This document shows positions 8,292-15,953 of a DNA stretch of 32,890 nt, in pieces. The number at the start of each line of letters is the position of its first letter. The stretch's first letter is position 1. The notes beneath the pieces are model-generated. The model saw nothing but the letters and a program-made list of their open reading frames with translations, was not told the DNA's origin and searched no databases. Where the stretch lies: NCBI RefSeq assembly GCF_002761755.1, contig NZ_PEOG01000065.1:1-32890 (forward strand), written 5' to 3'. Source of the DNA: Roseateles chitinivorans (GTDB taxonomy: Bacteria > Pseudomonadota > Gammaproteobacteria > Burkholderiales > Burkholderiaceae_C). Made by a program: the position numbers and the translations under genes.

Positions 8292-9263
8292 TCACTTGGC
8301 GGCGGTCCGGACCGACTTCGGCAGCGCGTCGGCGATGCGGATCGGCTTGGGAATCAGCTTCAGCGCATGGAAGGCGTCGGCGATCTTCTGCTGCTCGGCG
8401 GCGATCGCCGGCGTGATCGGCTGGATGCCGTAGGCGAAGCGGGTGGCGGCGAGTTCGGTGGTGGCCACGTCCAGCCCGATCTGCGGCGCGAGCAAGGCGG
8501 CCACGGCCGCGGTGTTGCGCTCGGACCAGCGGTCCAGCTGGGCCAGCTCCTCGACGATCGCCTGCACCACCTGCGGATGCTTCTCCGCGTAGCCGCGCGC
8601 GGCCAGGTAGAACTGGTGGTTCGCGACGACGCCCTGGCCATCGGCCACGACGCGCGCGCCGAGCTGGCGCTGCGCGGCGGCAAGGAAGGGATCCCAGATC
8701 ACCCAGGCGTCGACGGCGCCGCGCTCGAAGGCGGCGCGCGCGTCGGCCGGCGGCAGGTAGACGACCTGGATGTCGCTGTACTTCAAGCCCTGCTTCTCCA
8801 GCAGCTTGACCAGCAGGTAGTGAACGTTGGAGCCCTTGTTCAGCACGACCTTGCGGCCCTTGAGGTCGGCGAGCGAGCGGATCGGCGAATCCTTGGGCAC
8901 GATCAGCGCCTCGGCAGCCGGCGCCGGCGGCTGGTTGGCGACGTAGACCAGGTCCGCGCCGGCCGCCTGCGCGAAGATCGGCGGCGCCTCGCCCACGGTA
9001 CCGAAGTCGATGGAGCCGACATTCAGCCCTTCCAGCAGCTGCGGGCCGGCGGGGAATTCGGTCCACTTCACCGTGATGCCCAGCGGCGCCAGGCGCCGCT
9101 CGAGATCGCCCTTGGCCTTCAGCACGGTCAGCGTGCCGTACTTCTGGAAGCCGATGCGGAGCTCCGCGGGATTGGTCTGGGCCTGGGCCGGGCCGGTCAG
9201 GCCGATGGCCGTGGCAGCGGCGGCGAGCGCCAGGACGTGACGGCGATGGAAGTCGATGCTCAT
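8292..9263 (-). CDS. ssuA: Aliphatic sulfonate-binding periplasmic protein
   Basis: A 323-residue solute-binding protein of the SsuA/TauA/NrtA type. An N-terminal signal peptide (residues 1 to about 29) ends GPAQAQT. The mature part begins with the family pattern LRIGFQKYGTLTVLKAKG, then VKWTEFPAGPQLLEGLNVGSID and AWVIWDPF, which form the sulfonate-binding cleft in the family. The ATG at 9263 gives the clean signal peptide; longer in-frame extensions into ssuE are spurious. It lies 29 bp after ssuE. Confidence 0.93.
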   Translation of the reverse strand: MSIDFHRRHVLALAAAATAIGLTGPAQAQTNPAELRIGFQKYGTLTVLKAKGDLERRLAPLGITVKWTEFPAGPQLLEGLNVGSIDFGTVGEAPPIFAQAAGADLVYVANQPPAPAAEALIVPKDSPIRSLADLKGRKVVLNKGSNVHYLLVKLLEKQGLKYSDIQVVYLPPADARAAFERGAVDAWVIWDPFLAAAQRQLGARVVADGQGVVANHQFYLAARGYAEKHPQVVQAIVEELAQLDRWSERNTAAVAALLAPQIGLDVATTELAATRFAYGIQPITPAIAAEQQKIADAFHALKLIPKPIRIADALPKSVRTAAK

Positions 9264-9292
9264 GGGTGGTGGACCTTGGGCTTGTGGTGGAT

Positions 9293-9853
9293 TCAGAGAA
9301 CCAGCGCGGGCGGCGTCGCCGGCGCGGAACGGGGCGAGCGCTCCAGCACCTGGGCGGCCCCGAGGGACAGGCGGCGCAGGATGTCGTCGCCGACCTGGTA
9401 GTCGCCGGTGGGGGTTCTGGCGATGTGCGCATCGGCGGCATAGACGCCGTCGATGTGGGATCGCGCGCCCAGGGCGGACAGCACCGGCAGCAGGCCGTAG
9501 TCGAGCGCCAGCAGATGGGCGAGGCTGCCGCCGGTGGCCAGCGTCCAGACCGACTTGCCGGCCAGGCCGTCCTGCGGGAGCAGGTCCAGGAAGATCTTCA
9601 GCAGGCCGCTGTAGGCCGCCTTGTAGATGGGCGTCGCGATGACGATGGTCCGGGCCTCGGCGACGGCGGCGAGCGCCTGGCGCAGGGTGGCGTCCTCGAA
9701 GTCCGCATGGAGCAGCGGCTGCGCCGGCAGATCGCGGAGCTTGAGCGTGCGGGTCGGGAGGCCGTGGTGGTGCAGGCGCTGCGCCGCGGCACCCAGCAAG
9801 GCGCCCGAGCGCGAGTGGAGACTGGGGCTGGCGGCGATGAGCAGGACGGACAT
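9293..9853 (-). CDS. ssuE: NAD(P)H-dependent FMN reductase of the sulfonate system
   Basis: A 186-residue flavodoxin-fold reductase that supplies FMNH2 to SsuD. The phosphate-binding start MSVLLIAASPSLHSRSG and the flavin-site segment VIATPIYKAAYSGLLKIFLDLLPQ are diagnostic; AYSG is the pi-helix region of SsuE, where the Tyr is functionally important in E. coli. It is the first gene of the five-gene ssu block. The upstream region contains a heptamer repeat and short palindromes. The start shows no obvious Shine-Dalgarno sequence. It could also serve the DszA- and DszC-like monooxygenases encoded further upstream, because no other flavin reductase gene is visible. Confidence 0.93.
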   Translation of the reverse strand: MSVLLIAASPSLHSRSGALLGAAAQRLHHHGLPTRTLKLRDLPAQPLLHADFEDATLRQALAAVAEARTIVIATPIYKAAYSGLLKIFLDLLPQDGLAGKSVWTLATGGSLAHLLALDYGLLPVLSALGARSHIDGVYAADAHIARTPTGDYQVGDDILRRLSLGAAQVLERSPRSAPATPPALVL

Positions 9854-9875
9854 GGCGGTCGAGGGGAGGAAGCAG

Positions 9876-9886
9876 TGACCGGGTCA
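9876..9886. promoter_or_regulatory. Short palindrome upstream of ssuE
   Basis: TGACCGGGTCA is an odd-centred 11-bp palindrome located 23 bp before the ssuE start. Nearby on the minus strand the heptamer GAATGAC occurs twice. Sulfonate operons are normally controlled by LysR-type activators (CysB/Cbl/SsuR), whose sites are degenerate, so this is only a candidate. Confidence 0.25.
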
Positions 9887-9953
9887 TTCTGCGAATCGGC
9901 CGTCATTCCCTGAACGAAGCAGAACGCCGATGGATAGGCGCAAAACGGCTAAC

Positions 9954-10019
9954 GCCAACCGCCGAAAGCCAATCGCCAATCGCCAATCGCCAATCGCCAA
10001 TCGCCAACCGCCGAAAGCC
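9954..10019. repeat. Heptamer tandem repeat (GCCAATC)n flanked by a 17-bp direct repeat
   Basis: Five perfect GCCAATC units run from 9968 to 10002, followed by a variant GCCAACC unit. The array is bracketed by direct copies of GCCAACCGCCGAAAGCC at 9954-9970 and 10003-10019. It lies in the 250-bp gap between the two sulfur gene blocks and encodes no convincing protein. Heptamer arrays like this expand and contract by slippage. It contains no spacers and is not a CRISPR. Confidence 0.85.
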
Positions 10020-10059
10020 GATCGCCAGTCGTCAATCGCCGGCCGCGATGCACCGAAGT

Positions 10060-10083
10060 CCCTCGCCCGCTTGCGGGAGAGGG
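10060..10083. repeat. REP-like palindromic element / possible terminator of the upstream operon
   Basis: CCCTCGCCCGC and GCGGGAGAGGG pair (one mismatch) around TT, followed by TCGGGTGAGGG. Similar CCCTC-CCCGC-TTGCGGG-AGAGGG palindromes occur as dispersed intergenic repeats in many proteobacteria. On the minus strand it starts 20 bp downstream of the stop of the ATPase gene at 10104. It is well placed to end or stabilise the eight-gene transcript before ssuE. Confidence 0.6.
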
Positions 10084-10103
10084 TCGGGTGAGGGCATGCC
10101 TCG

Positions 10104-10886
10104 TCATCCCACTCGCTCCAGCTCCGACAACACCTCCCCTCGCAACGCCGCCAGTTCGGCGCTGCCCCGCCCCCGAGGGTGATGCAGCCGGATGTCGATC
10201 TCGCGCACGATGCGCCCCGGCCTCGCCCCGAGCACCAGCACCCGGTCGGCGAGCAGGACCGCCTCCTCGATGTCATGCGTCACCAGCAGCAGGCTGGTGC
10301 CATGGGCGCTCGCCACCTCCCGCACCAGGTCCTGGAGCCTCATCCGCGTGAACGCATCCAGCGCCGAGAACGGCTCGTCCAGCAGCAGGACCCGCGGCCG
10401 CGTATAGAGGGCCCGCGCGATCGCCGCCCGCTGCGCCTGCCCGCCGGACAACTGACGGGGCAGCGCGTCCTCCAACCCGCCCAGGCCGACCTCCTCGAGC
10501 AGCCTCACGACCCAGGCCTCGTCATGCCCTTGCCCGAGGTCGAAGCCGACGTTCTCCGCCACGGTCAACCAAGGGAACAGCCGCGGCTCCTGGAAGACCA
10601 CGCCGATCTCCCGATCCGGGCCCTGCCGCACCCGCCCGCCCAGTCGCACCTCGCCGCTGAAGTCGGGATCGAGCCCGGCCACGATGCGCAGCAGCGTGCT
10701 CTTGCCGCAGCCGCTCGCACCGACCAGCCCGAGCACCTCCCCCGCCGCGAGTTCGAACCGGACCTCGGACAGGACCGGCACGTCGCGTGGCGACGCCGGC
10801 GCTGCGCCCCTTCGGCCGCCCGCGCGGACCGCGCCGACCGCGCTGTCGAATCGCTTCGCCCTCACCTGCACCTCGAGCACGCTCAT
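10104..10886 (-). CDS. SsuB-like ABC transporter ATP-binding protein (second sulfonate system)
   Basis: A 260-residue ABC ATPase of the nitrate/sulfonate/taurine group with intact Walker A (GASGCGKST), signature (LSGGQAQRAAIARAL), Walker B (VLLLDEPFSALDA) and switch His (VTHDIEEAV). The start at 10886 overlaps the permease stop by four bases. It is a paralogue of ssuB at 5354-6253 but clearly divergent in sequence, so this is a second transporter rather than a recent duplication. It is the last gene of the eight-gene block and is followed by the REP-like hairpin. Confidence 0.9.
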   Translation of the reverse strand: MSVLEVQVRAKRFDSAVGAVRAGGRRGAAPASPRDVPVLSEVRFELAAGEVLGLVGASGCGKSTLLRIVAGLDPDFSGEVRLGGRVRQGPDREIGVVFQEPRLFPWLTVAENVGFDLGQGHDEAWVVRLLEEVGLGGLEDALPRQLSGGQAQRAAIARALYTRPRVLLLDEPFSALDAFTRMRLQDLVREVASAHGTSLLLVTHDIEEAVLLADRVLVLGARPGRIVREIDIRLHHPRGRGSAELAALRGEVLSELERVG

Positions 10887-11818
10887 GCCGTGCCTCCAAA
10901 GCTGTCGCGCCAGTGCAGCGCGCGTTGTTCGATGGTGGCCACCAGGCTGTCGCTGAGCTTGCCCAGCAGCGCCAGCAGCACGATCGCCGCCAGCACCAGG
11001 TCGGCCCGTCCGGTCTCGCGACCATCGGTCAGCAGATAGCCCAGCCCGCGGCTGGCGGCGATCAGCTCGGCGGCGACCATGAACATCCACGCCAGGCTGA
11101 GCCCGTTGCGCAGCCCGGTCAGCACTGCCGGCAGCGCGGCCGGCAGCAGCACGCGCCGCGCGAGCGCGACCCGGCCGAGCCCGCGCAGCCGGGCGACCTC
11201 GACCAGCTTGCGGTCCACGTCACGGAAGCCCGAGGCCACCCCCATGTAGACGGGGAAGAACGCGCCGATGGCGATCAGCGCGACCTTGGACGCCTCATCG
11301 ATGCCCAGCCACAGCAGCAACAGCGGCACCCAGGCGAGCGACGGAATCGCCCGCAGCGCCTGGAAGCTCGGCGTCAGCAGCGCGGCCGCGAAGCCGGACA
11401 GACCGACCAGCGCCCCCAGCAGCAGCGCCAGGACCGCACCGAGCGCGAAGCCGCCGGCCACGCGCAGGCTGCTGGCAAGCACATGCTGCGAAAGCTGTCC
11501 GTCGCGCAGCATCTGCAGCAGCGCCGCCAGCACGTCGCTGGGCGCCGGCAGCAGATGCGGCGCGATCCAGCCCAGGCGCACCGCCGCCTCTGCCAGCAGC
11601 AAGGCGACCACGGGTGGCACAGCGCCCAACAGCCCCCTCGGCCATCGGGCCGGCGCCAGGCCGTCGCCGCCCGCAACGGAGACGAGCCCATGGGGGCCGG
11701 GCGACGTCGTCGCCGCCAGCGCCGCGATGGATGCGGCGGCGCCGGGCGCCGGCTGCTCCGGCATCACCGGCCCCAGCGAGGCCACGGCCCGCGCGATCAG
11801 GTCAGCATCGGCGCTCAT
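10883..11818 (-). CDS. SsuC-like ABC transporter permease (second sulfonate system)
   Basis: A 311-residue permease with an unusually long Ala/Gly/Pro-rich cytoplasmic N-terminus (about 65 residues) before the first membrane helix. The segments LLPAPSDVLAALLQMLRDGQ, IPSLAWVPLLLLWLGI and the EAA loop LVEVARLRGLGRVALARRV match the SsuC/TauC family. It starts 10 bp after the binding-protein stop and overlaps the ATPase gene. Part of the N-terminal extension may be non-native if a downstream start is used, but no in-frame ATG is present until well inside the domain. Confidence 0.9.
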   Translation of the reverse strand: MSADADLIARAVASLGPVMPEQPAPGAAASIAALAATTSPGPHGLVSVAGGDGLAPARWPRGLLGAVPPVVALLLAEAAVRLGWIAPHLLPAPSDVLAALLQMLRDGQLSQHVLASSLRVAGGFALGAVLALLLGALVGLSGFAAALLTPSFQALRAIPSLAWVPLLLLWLGIDEASKVALIAIGAFFPVYMGVASGFRDVDRKLVEVARLRGLGRVALARRVLLPAALPAVLTGLRNGLSLAWMFMVAAELIAASRGLGYLLTDGRETGRADLVLAAIVLLALLGKLSDSLVATIEQRALHWRDSFGGTA

Positions 11819-11828
11819 CGCGGCCCGC

Positions 11829-12857
11829 TCACGCCTTCACCAGTCCAGCAGCAAAGCGCGTGTCGACCAGGTCGGCGATCGTGCGGTTCAGGTCCACGCC
11901 CGGCTTGACGAGCTGCTCCGCCGTCAGGATCGGCGCCGCGGCCTGCAGCGCCTTCACATGCTCGTCCGATGGCTGGGGATGCGAGAAATCGCTGCGCAGC
12001 TTCACCTGCAGCAGCGCCACCGGCAGGCTGACCTTGGCCTCCTCCGACAGGATCTTCGCGGCGTCGGACGGATTCGCGAGCGTCCAGGCCCGCGCCCGCT
12101 CGTAGGCGGCGATCACGCGCCTCACCGTCTGCGGATGCCGGGCCAGGAATTCCTCGCGCACGTTGAGGAAGCCATAGGTGTTGAAGCCGACGTTGCGGTA
12201 GAGCAGCCTCGAGCCGGCATCGAGCTCGCTCGCCGCCATCAGCGGGTCCAGCCCGGCCCATGCGTCGACGCGGCCCTGCTCCAGCGCCGCCCGGCCATCG
12301 GCATGCTGGAGGGCGACATGCTCGATGTCGCCCCGCTTGAGACCGACCGTGTGCAGCGCGCGCAGCAGGAACAGATAGGGATCGGTGCCCTTGGTCGCCG
12401 CGATCCGCCGCCCCTTCAGGTCGGCGAGCGACCGGATGCCGGAGTCGCCGCGCACGACCAGCGCCGTCCATTCCGGTCGGGAGAAGATGTAGGGCGTGCG
12501 GATCGGATTGCCGTTCGCGCGCGCCAGCAGCGCGGCCAGCCCGGCCGTCGAGCCGATGTCGATGCTGCCCGCGTTGAGGTACTCCAGCGCCCGGTTGCTG
12601 CCGGCGCTCAGCACCCACCGCACCGCAGTGCCGTCCTTCGCCAGGTCCTCTTCCAGCCAGCCGAAGCGGCGCAGCACCAGGCTGGTGGGCGAGTAGTAGG
12701 CGTGATCGAGCCGCAACTCCTTCGGTGCGACGGCCCCCTGAGCGCGCGCGCCGACGCTGGTCAGGCCGGCGATGCCGGCGGCCAGGCCCGCGCCCAGCAC
12801 CAGGGCGTCGCGCCGTGTGGGCGGTTGCTGCTGTTTCGAATCGCTGCTTCGGCTCAT
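11829..12857 (-). CDS. Periplasmic binding protein for sulfonate-type substrate (SsuA/TauA-like)
   Basis: A 342-residue binding protein. The N-terminus carries a Tat-like signal: TRRDALVLG followed by a Gly/Ala-rich hydrophobic core ending ARAQG, which suggests export in folded form. The mature part has the family layout: LRLDHAYYSPTSLVLRRFGWLEEDL, VRWVLSAGSNRALEYLNAGS (sulfonate-site SAGSN region) and VDAWAGLDPL. It starts within the last four bases of the upstream monooxygenase gene. The ligand is probably an organosulfonate or sulfone, inferred from the neighbouring monooxygenases. Confidence 0.88.
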   Translation of the reverse strand: MSRSSDSKQQQPPTRRDALVLGAGLAAGIAGLTSVGARAQGAVAPKELRLDHAYYSPTSLVLRRFGWLEEDLAKDGTAVRWVLSAGSNRALEYLNAGSIDIGSTAGLAALLARANGNPIRTPYIFSRPEWTALVVRGDSGIRSLADLKGRRIAATKGTDPYLFLLRALHTVGLKRGDIEHVALQHADGRAALEQGRVDAWAGLDPLMAASELDAGSRLLYRNVGFNTYGFLNVREEFLARHPQTVRRVIAAYERARAWTLANPSDAAKILSEEAKVSLPVALLQVKLRSDFSHPQPSDEHVKALQAAAPILTAEQLVKPGVDLNRTIADLVDTRFAAGLVKA

Positions 12858-14380
12858 GCGGTGGGCTCCGTCAAGGGAATGGTCAGGGAAGTGCGGGAGA
12901 GATCGGCAAGGCCGGCGATGTCCGGGTCAGCGGCCGGTCGCGGTGATTCAGGCGCTTCCGGCGTGCCGAGACGGACCTGCCGACCCGCGTGCGTCGGCTT
13001 CAGCCGGTCACCCTGGCCGAACAGCCGGGCGCGCAAGGTGCGGGGCGCCGTGCCGGCGTCGCCCTCCTCACCGGCCTGCGGCCGGTAACGGCCGCGGCGG
13101 CGCAGCTCGGGCACCACCAGGTCGACGACATCGCGGAAGGTCTCATGCGCCAGCGCATAGGCGAGGTTGAAGCCGTCGAGGCCGGTGGCCGCCTGCCAGG
13201 CGACCAGTTGATCGGCGACCTGCGCCGGATCGCCGACGAACACCGGTCCCCGCCCGCCGAGCCCGATGAACGCGGCGGCCTCGCCGACGGTCCAGCGCCG
13301 CGTCGGATCGGCGCTGCTGAACGAAGCCAGCGCCGTGCGGCCCGCCTGCGTGTCGAGATAGTCGATGGTCGCGTCCAGCGGGTAGCGGCTGAAGTCGACG
13401 CCGGTCCACCCCGACAGCAGGGCCAGCGCGGCCTCGATGTCGACATGGCGCTCCAGCTCCTTGAACTTCGCTTGCGCGGCCTCGGCCGTCGGCGCGGTGA
13501 TGATCAGCGCCTGTCCGTAGATCAGCACGTCGTCCGGCGCGCGGCCGGCGGCCACGACGGCCTCGCGCAGGCCGTCCACATAGCCCTTCACCACCGCCGT
13601 GCTGGGACCGCTGACGAAGATGCACTCGGCATGTCGGCCGGCGAAGGCGCGGCCGCGGCTCGAGGTGCCGGCCTGGAACAGCACCGGCGTGCGCTGCGGC
13701 GAGGGCTCGCACAGATGCACGCCGGGCACCCGATAGTGTGTGCCGCGATGGTGGATCGCATGGACCTTGGACGGATCGGTGAACACCCGTCCCGCCTTGT
13801 CGCGCCGCACCGCGTCGTCTGCCCAGCTCAATTCCCACAACTTGTAGACGACGTCGAGGTACTCGTCGGCCAGGTCGTAGCGCTCGTCGTGCGCGCGCTG
13901 GCCGTCCTGGCCGAGGTTGCGCGCCGCGCTGTCGAGGTAGCCGGTGACGATGTTCCAGCCGATGCGGCCACGCGTCAGGTGGTCCAGCGTGGACAGGCGC
14001 CGCGCGAAGCTGTACGGCGGCTCGTAGGTGAGCGCGACCGTGACGCCGAAGCCGAGTTCGCGCGTCACCGAGGCCATCAGCGGCACCAGCGCGAGCGGAT
14101 CGTTCAGCGGCACCTGCACCGCATGGCGCAGCGCCGCGTCCGGCGTGCCGCCATGCACGTCGTAGACGCCCAGCACATCGGCCAGGAAGACGCTGTCGAA
14201 ACCGCCGCGCTCGAGCAGGCGGGCCAGCTCGATCCAGTAGTCCGGATCGGTGTAGCGGTGCGACTCGTCGCGCGGATGCGTCCACAGGCCCGGTGACTGA
14301 TGCCCGACCGTGTTCATCGCGAAGGCATTGAAGCGCACCGGCTTCCCGCCCGGCGATGCGCCCGTCCCGGCCGCGCTCAT
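12854..14380 (-). CDS. LLM-class flavin monooxygenase, NtaA/SnaA/DszA family
   Basis: A 508-residue luciferase-like monooxygenase of the branch that holds nitrilotriacetate monooxygenase A, dimethylsulfide monooxygenase DmoA and dibenzothiophene sulfone monooxygenase DszA. Hallmarks are FNAFAMNTVGHQSPGLWTHP at the start, DSVFLADVLGVYD, RGRIGWNIVTGYLDSAARNLG (flavin site), FQAGTSSRGRAFAGRHAE and GFNLAYA. Such enzymes need FMNH2 from a separate reductase, for which SsuE nearby is the obvious source. Residues about 471-508 are a Pro-rich extension beyond the usual family end. Four-base overlaps with both neighbours show tight coupling. Context points to oxidation of a sulfone or sulfide; the exact substrate is unknown. 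Confidence 0.88.
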   Translation of the reverse strand: MSAAGTGASPGGKPVRFNAFAMNTVGHQSPGLWTHPRDESHRYTDPDYWIELARLLERGGFDSVFLADVLGVYDVHGGTPDAALRHAVQVPLNDPLALVPLMASVTRELGFGVTVALTYEPPYSFARRLSTLDHLTRGRIGWNIVTGYLDSAARNLGQDGQRAHDERYDLADEYLDVVYKLWELSWADDAVRRDKAGRVFTDPSKVHAIHHRGTHYRVPGVHLCEPSPQRTPVLFQAGTSSRGRAFAGRHAECIFVSGPSTAVVKGYVDGLREAVVAAGRAPDDVLIYGQALIITAPTAEAAQAKFKELERHVDIEAALALLSGWTGVDFSRYPLDATIDYLDTQAGRTALASFSSADPTRRWTVGEAAAFIGLGGRGPVFVGDPAQVADQLVAWQAATGLDGFNLAYALAHETFRDVVDLVVPELRRRGRYRPQAGEEGDAGTAPRTLRARLFGQGDRLKPTHAGRQVRLGTPEAPESPRPAADPDIAGLADLSRTSLTIPLTEPTA

Positions 14381-15186
14381 TGCAGGAACGCCGGCCGTGC
14401 GTAGCCGGGGAACTTCTGCTCCAGCACCGCCTTGAACTCGGGCGCGCGGAACGCCTCCGCCAGCGCCCGGGTCCACGGCTGCGCCTTGTCCTTGCCCTTG
14501 ACGGCCAGCACCAGCATGTAGTGGTCGGGCGTCTTCTCAAGCAGCAGCGCGTCGCTGAGCTTGAGCCCGCTGGAGATCGCGAAGTTGCCGTTGACGATCG
14601 CGTACTCGGCGTCGTCCAGCGTGCGCGGGATCTGCGCGGCCTCGATCGGCTGCAGCTTCAGCTGGAGCGGGTTGGAGGCGATGTCCTTTTCGGTCACCCG
14701 GATCGGATCGGCGCCCGGCTTCAGCGTCAGCAGCTTCTGCTCCGCCAGCAACGCCAGACCGTGCGCGAGGTTGGCCGGGTCGTTGGCCAACGTGATGCGG
14801 TCGCCGGGCTTCACCTCGGCCAGGCTCCTGCGCTTCTTCGAATAGATGCCGAAGGGCGCCATCGGCCCCTGCACGACGTCCACGATGTCCAGCCCGCGGT
14901 CCTCGCGGAAGCGGTTGAGATAGGTGATGTGCTGGAAGAAGTTGGCGTCCAGCGCTCCCTGGGCCAGGGCGATGTTGGGCTGCACGTAGTCGTTGAACTC
15001 GACCAGCTTGACGGTGTAGCCGCGCTTCTCCAGCAGCGGCTTGATGCCCTGGCGCAGCACCTCGATGTTGGAGCCGGCGGTCGCGCCGATCGTCAGTTCC
15101 TTCTTGTCCTGCGCGTGGACGAGGGGCGTGGACAGCGCGGAGGCGCTCAGTGCGAGGGCCAGCAGCGTGCGGCGGGCGACGGTCAT
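14377..15186 (-). CDS. MetQ/NlpA-family periplasmic binding protein without lipobox
   Basis: A 269-residue protein of the NLPA/MetQ family: LTIGATAGSNIEVLRQGIKPLLEKRGY, then VEFNDYVQPNIALAQGALDANFFQH, both diagnostic. E. coli MetQ is a lipoprotein. This one has an ordinary signal peptide ending STPLVHAQ with no cysteine near the cleavage site, so it should be soluble in the periplasm. It is followed directly by the DszA-like monooxygenase gene (four-base overlap). Together with the permease and ATPase upstream it forms a MetNIQ-type importer whose context suggests an organosulfur ligand other than, or in addition to, methionine. Confidence 0.88.
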   Translation of the reverse strand: MTVARRTLLALALSASALSTPLVHAQDKKELTIGATAGSNIEVLRQGIKPLLEKRGYTVKLVEFNDYVQPNIALAQGALDANFFQHITYLNRFREDRGLDIVDVVQGPMAPFGIYSKKRRSLAEVKPGDRITLANDPANLAHGLALLAEQKLLTLKPGADPIRVTEKDIASNPLQLKLQPIEAAQIPRTLDDAEYAIVNGNFAISSGLKLSDALLLEKTPDHYMLVLAVKGKDKAQPWTRALAEAFRAPEFKAVLEQKFPGYARPAFLQ

Positions 15187-15278
15187 CGGGAATCCTTGGG
15201 AGTGGAAGTGGAAGTAGAGGTGAAGGGAGCGGTCGACAGCGAACGAGCGAACGGGGCGGCCGCGGTCCTGGCGCGCGC

Positions 15279-15953
15279 TCAACGCTTGTCGAGTCGCCGC
15301 GCGACGCGGTGTCCGGTGAACTGGATCAGCTGCACGAGCGCGACGAGGATGGCCACGGTCAGCACCATGACGTCGGTCTGGAAGCGGTAGTAGCCATAGC
15401 GGATGGCGAGGTCGCCGATGCCGCCGCCGCCCACCACGCCGGCCACCGCCGAGTAGGACAGGAAGCTGATCGCCAGCACCGTCAGCGCTCCCACCAGGCC
15501 GGCGCGGGCCTCGCGCACCAGCACGCGCAGCACGATCTGGGCCTCCGAGGCGCCCATCGCATGGGCCGCCTCGATGACGCCGCGCGGCACCTCGCGCAGG
15601 CACTGCTCGACAAGCCGCGCGAAGTACGGGATCGCGGCGAAGGACAGCGGCACCGCCGCCGCCAGCGGTCCGATCGAGGTGCCGGCGACTACGCGGGTGA
15701 TCGGCACCAGCGCGACCAGCAGGATGATGAACGGGAAGCTGCGCACCGTGTTCACCAGCGCGTTGACGACCCGATGGACCAGCGCCGCCCCGCGGTGGCC
15801 GGACAGCGACTGGCCCGGGCTCAGCAGGAAAAGCAGCACGCCCAGCGGCCCGCCGAGCAGCACCGCCGCGCTCAGGCCGATCGCCAGCATCAGCGCGGTC
15901 TGGCCGAGCGCGACCCAGATCTCCGGCAGCAAGCCGACGAGGTTCTCAAGCAT
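15279..15953 (-). CDS. MetI-family ABC transporter permease
   Basis: A 224-residue permease with five or so membrane segments, matching the D-methionine permease MetI in length (about 217). Characteristic stretches are LVNTVRSFPFIILLVALVP, then VEQCLREVPRGVIEAAHAMGASEAQI (EAA loop docking to MetN) and SYSAVAGVVGGGGIGDLAIRYGYYRF. Its start overlaps the end of the ATPase gene by eight bases. A 92-bp gap follows before the binding-protein gene and holds a short GGAAGT-type repeat but no clear regulatory signal. Confidence 0.9.
   Translation of the reverse strand: MLENLVGLLPEIWVALGQTALMLAIGLSAAVLLGGPLGVLLFLLSPGQSLSGHRGAALVHRVVNALVNTVRSFPFIILLVALVPITRVVAGTSIGPLAAAVPLSFAAIPYFARLVEQCLREVPRGVIEAAHAMGASEAQIVLRVLVREARAGLVGALTVLAISFLSYSAVAGVVGGGGIGDLAIRYGYYRFQTDVMVLTVAILVALVQLIQFTGHRVARRLDKR

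Noticed and set aside
9954..10030. Possible CRISPR array or protein repeat in the heptamer region
   Set aside because: Units are seven bases with no unique spacers. The minus-strand translation (DWRLAIG-like) simply reflects the 7-base period and lacks a supported start.
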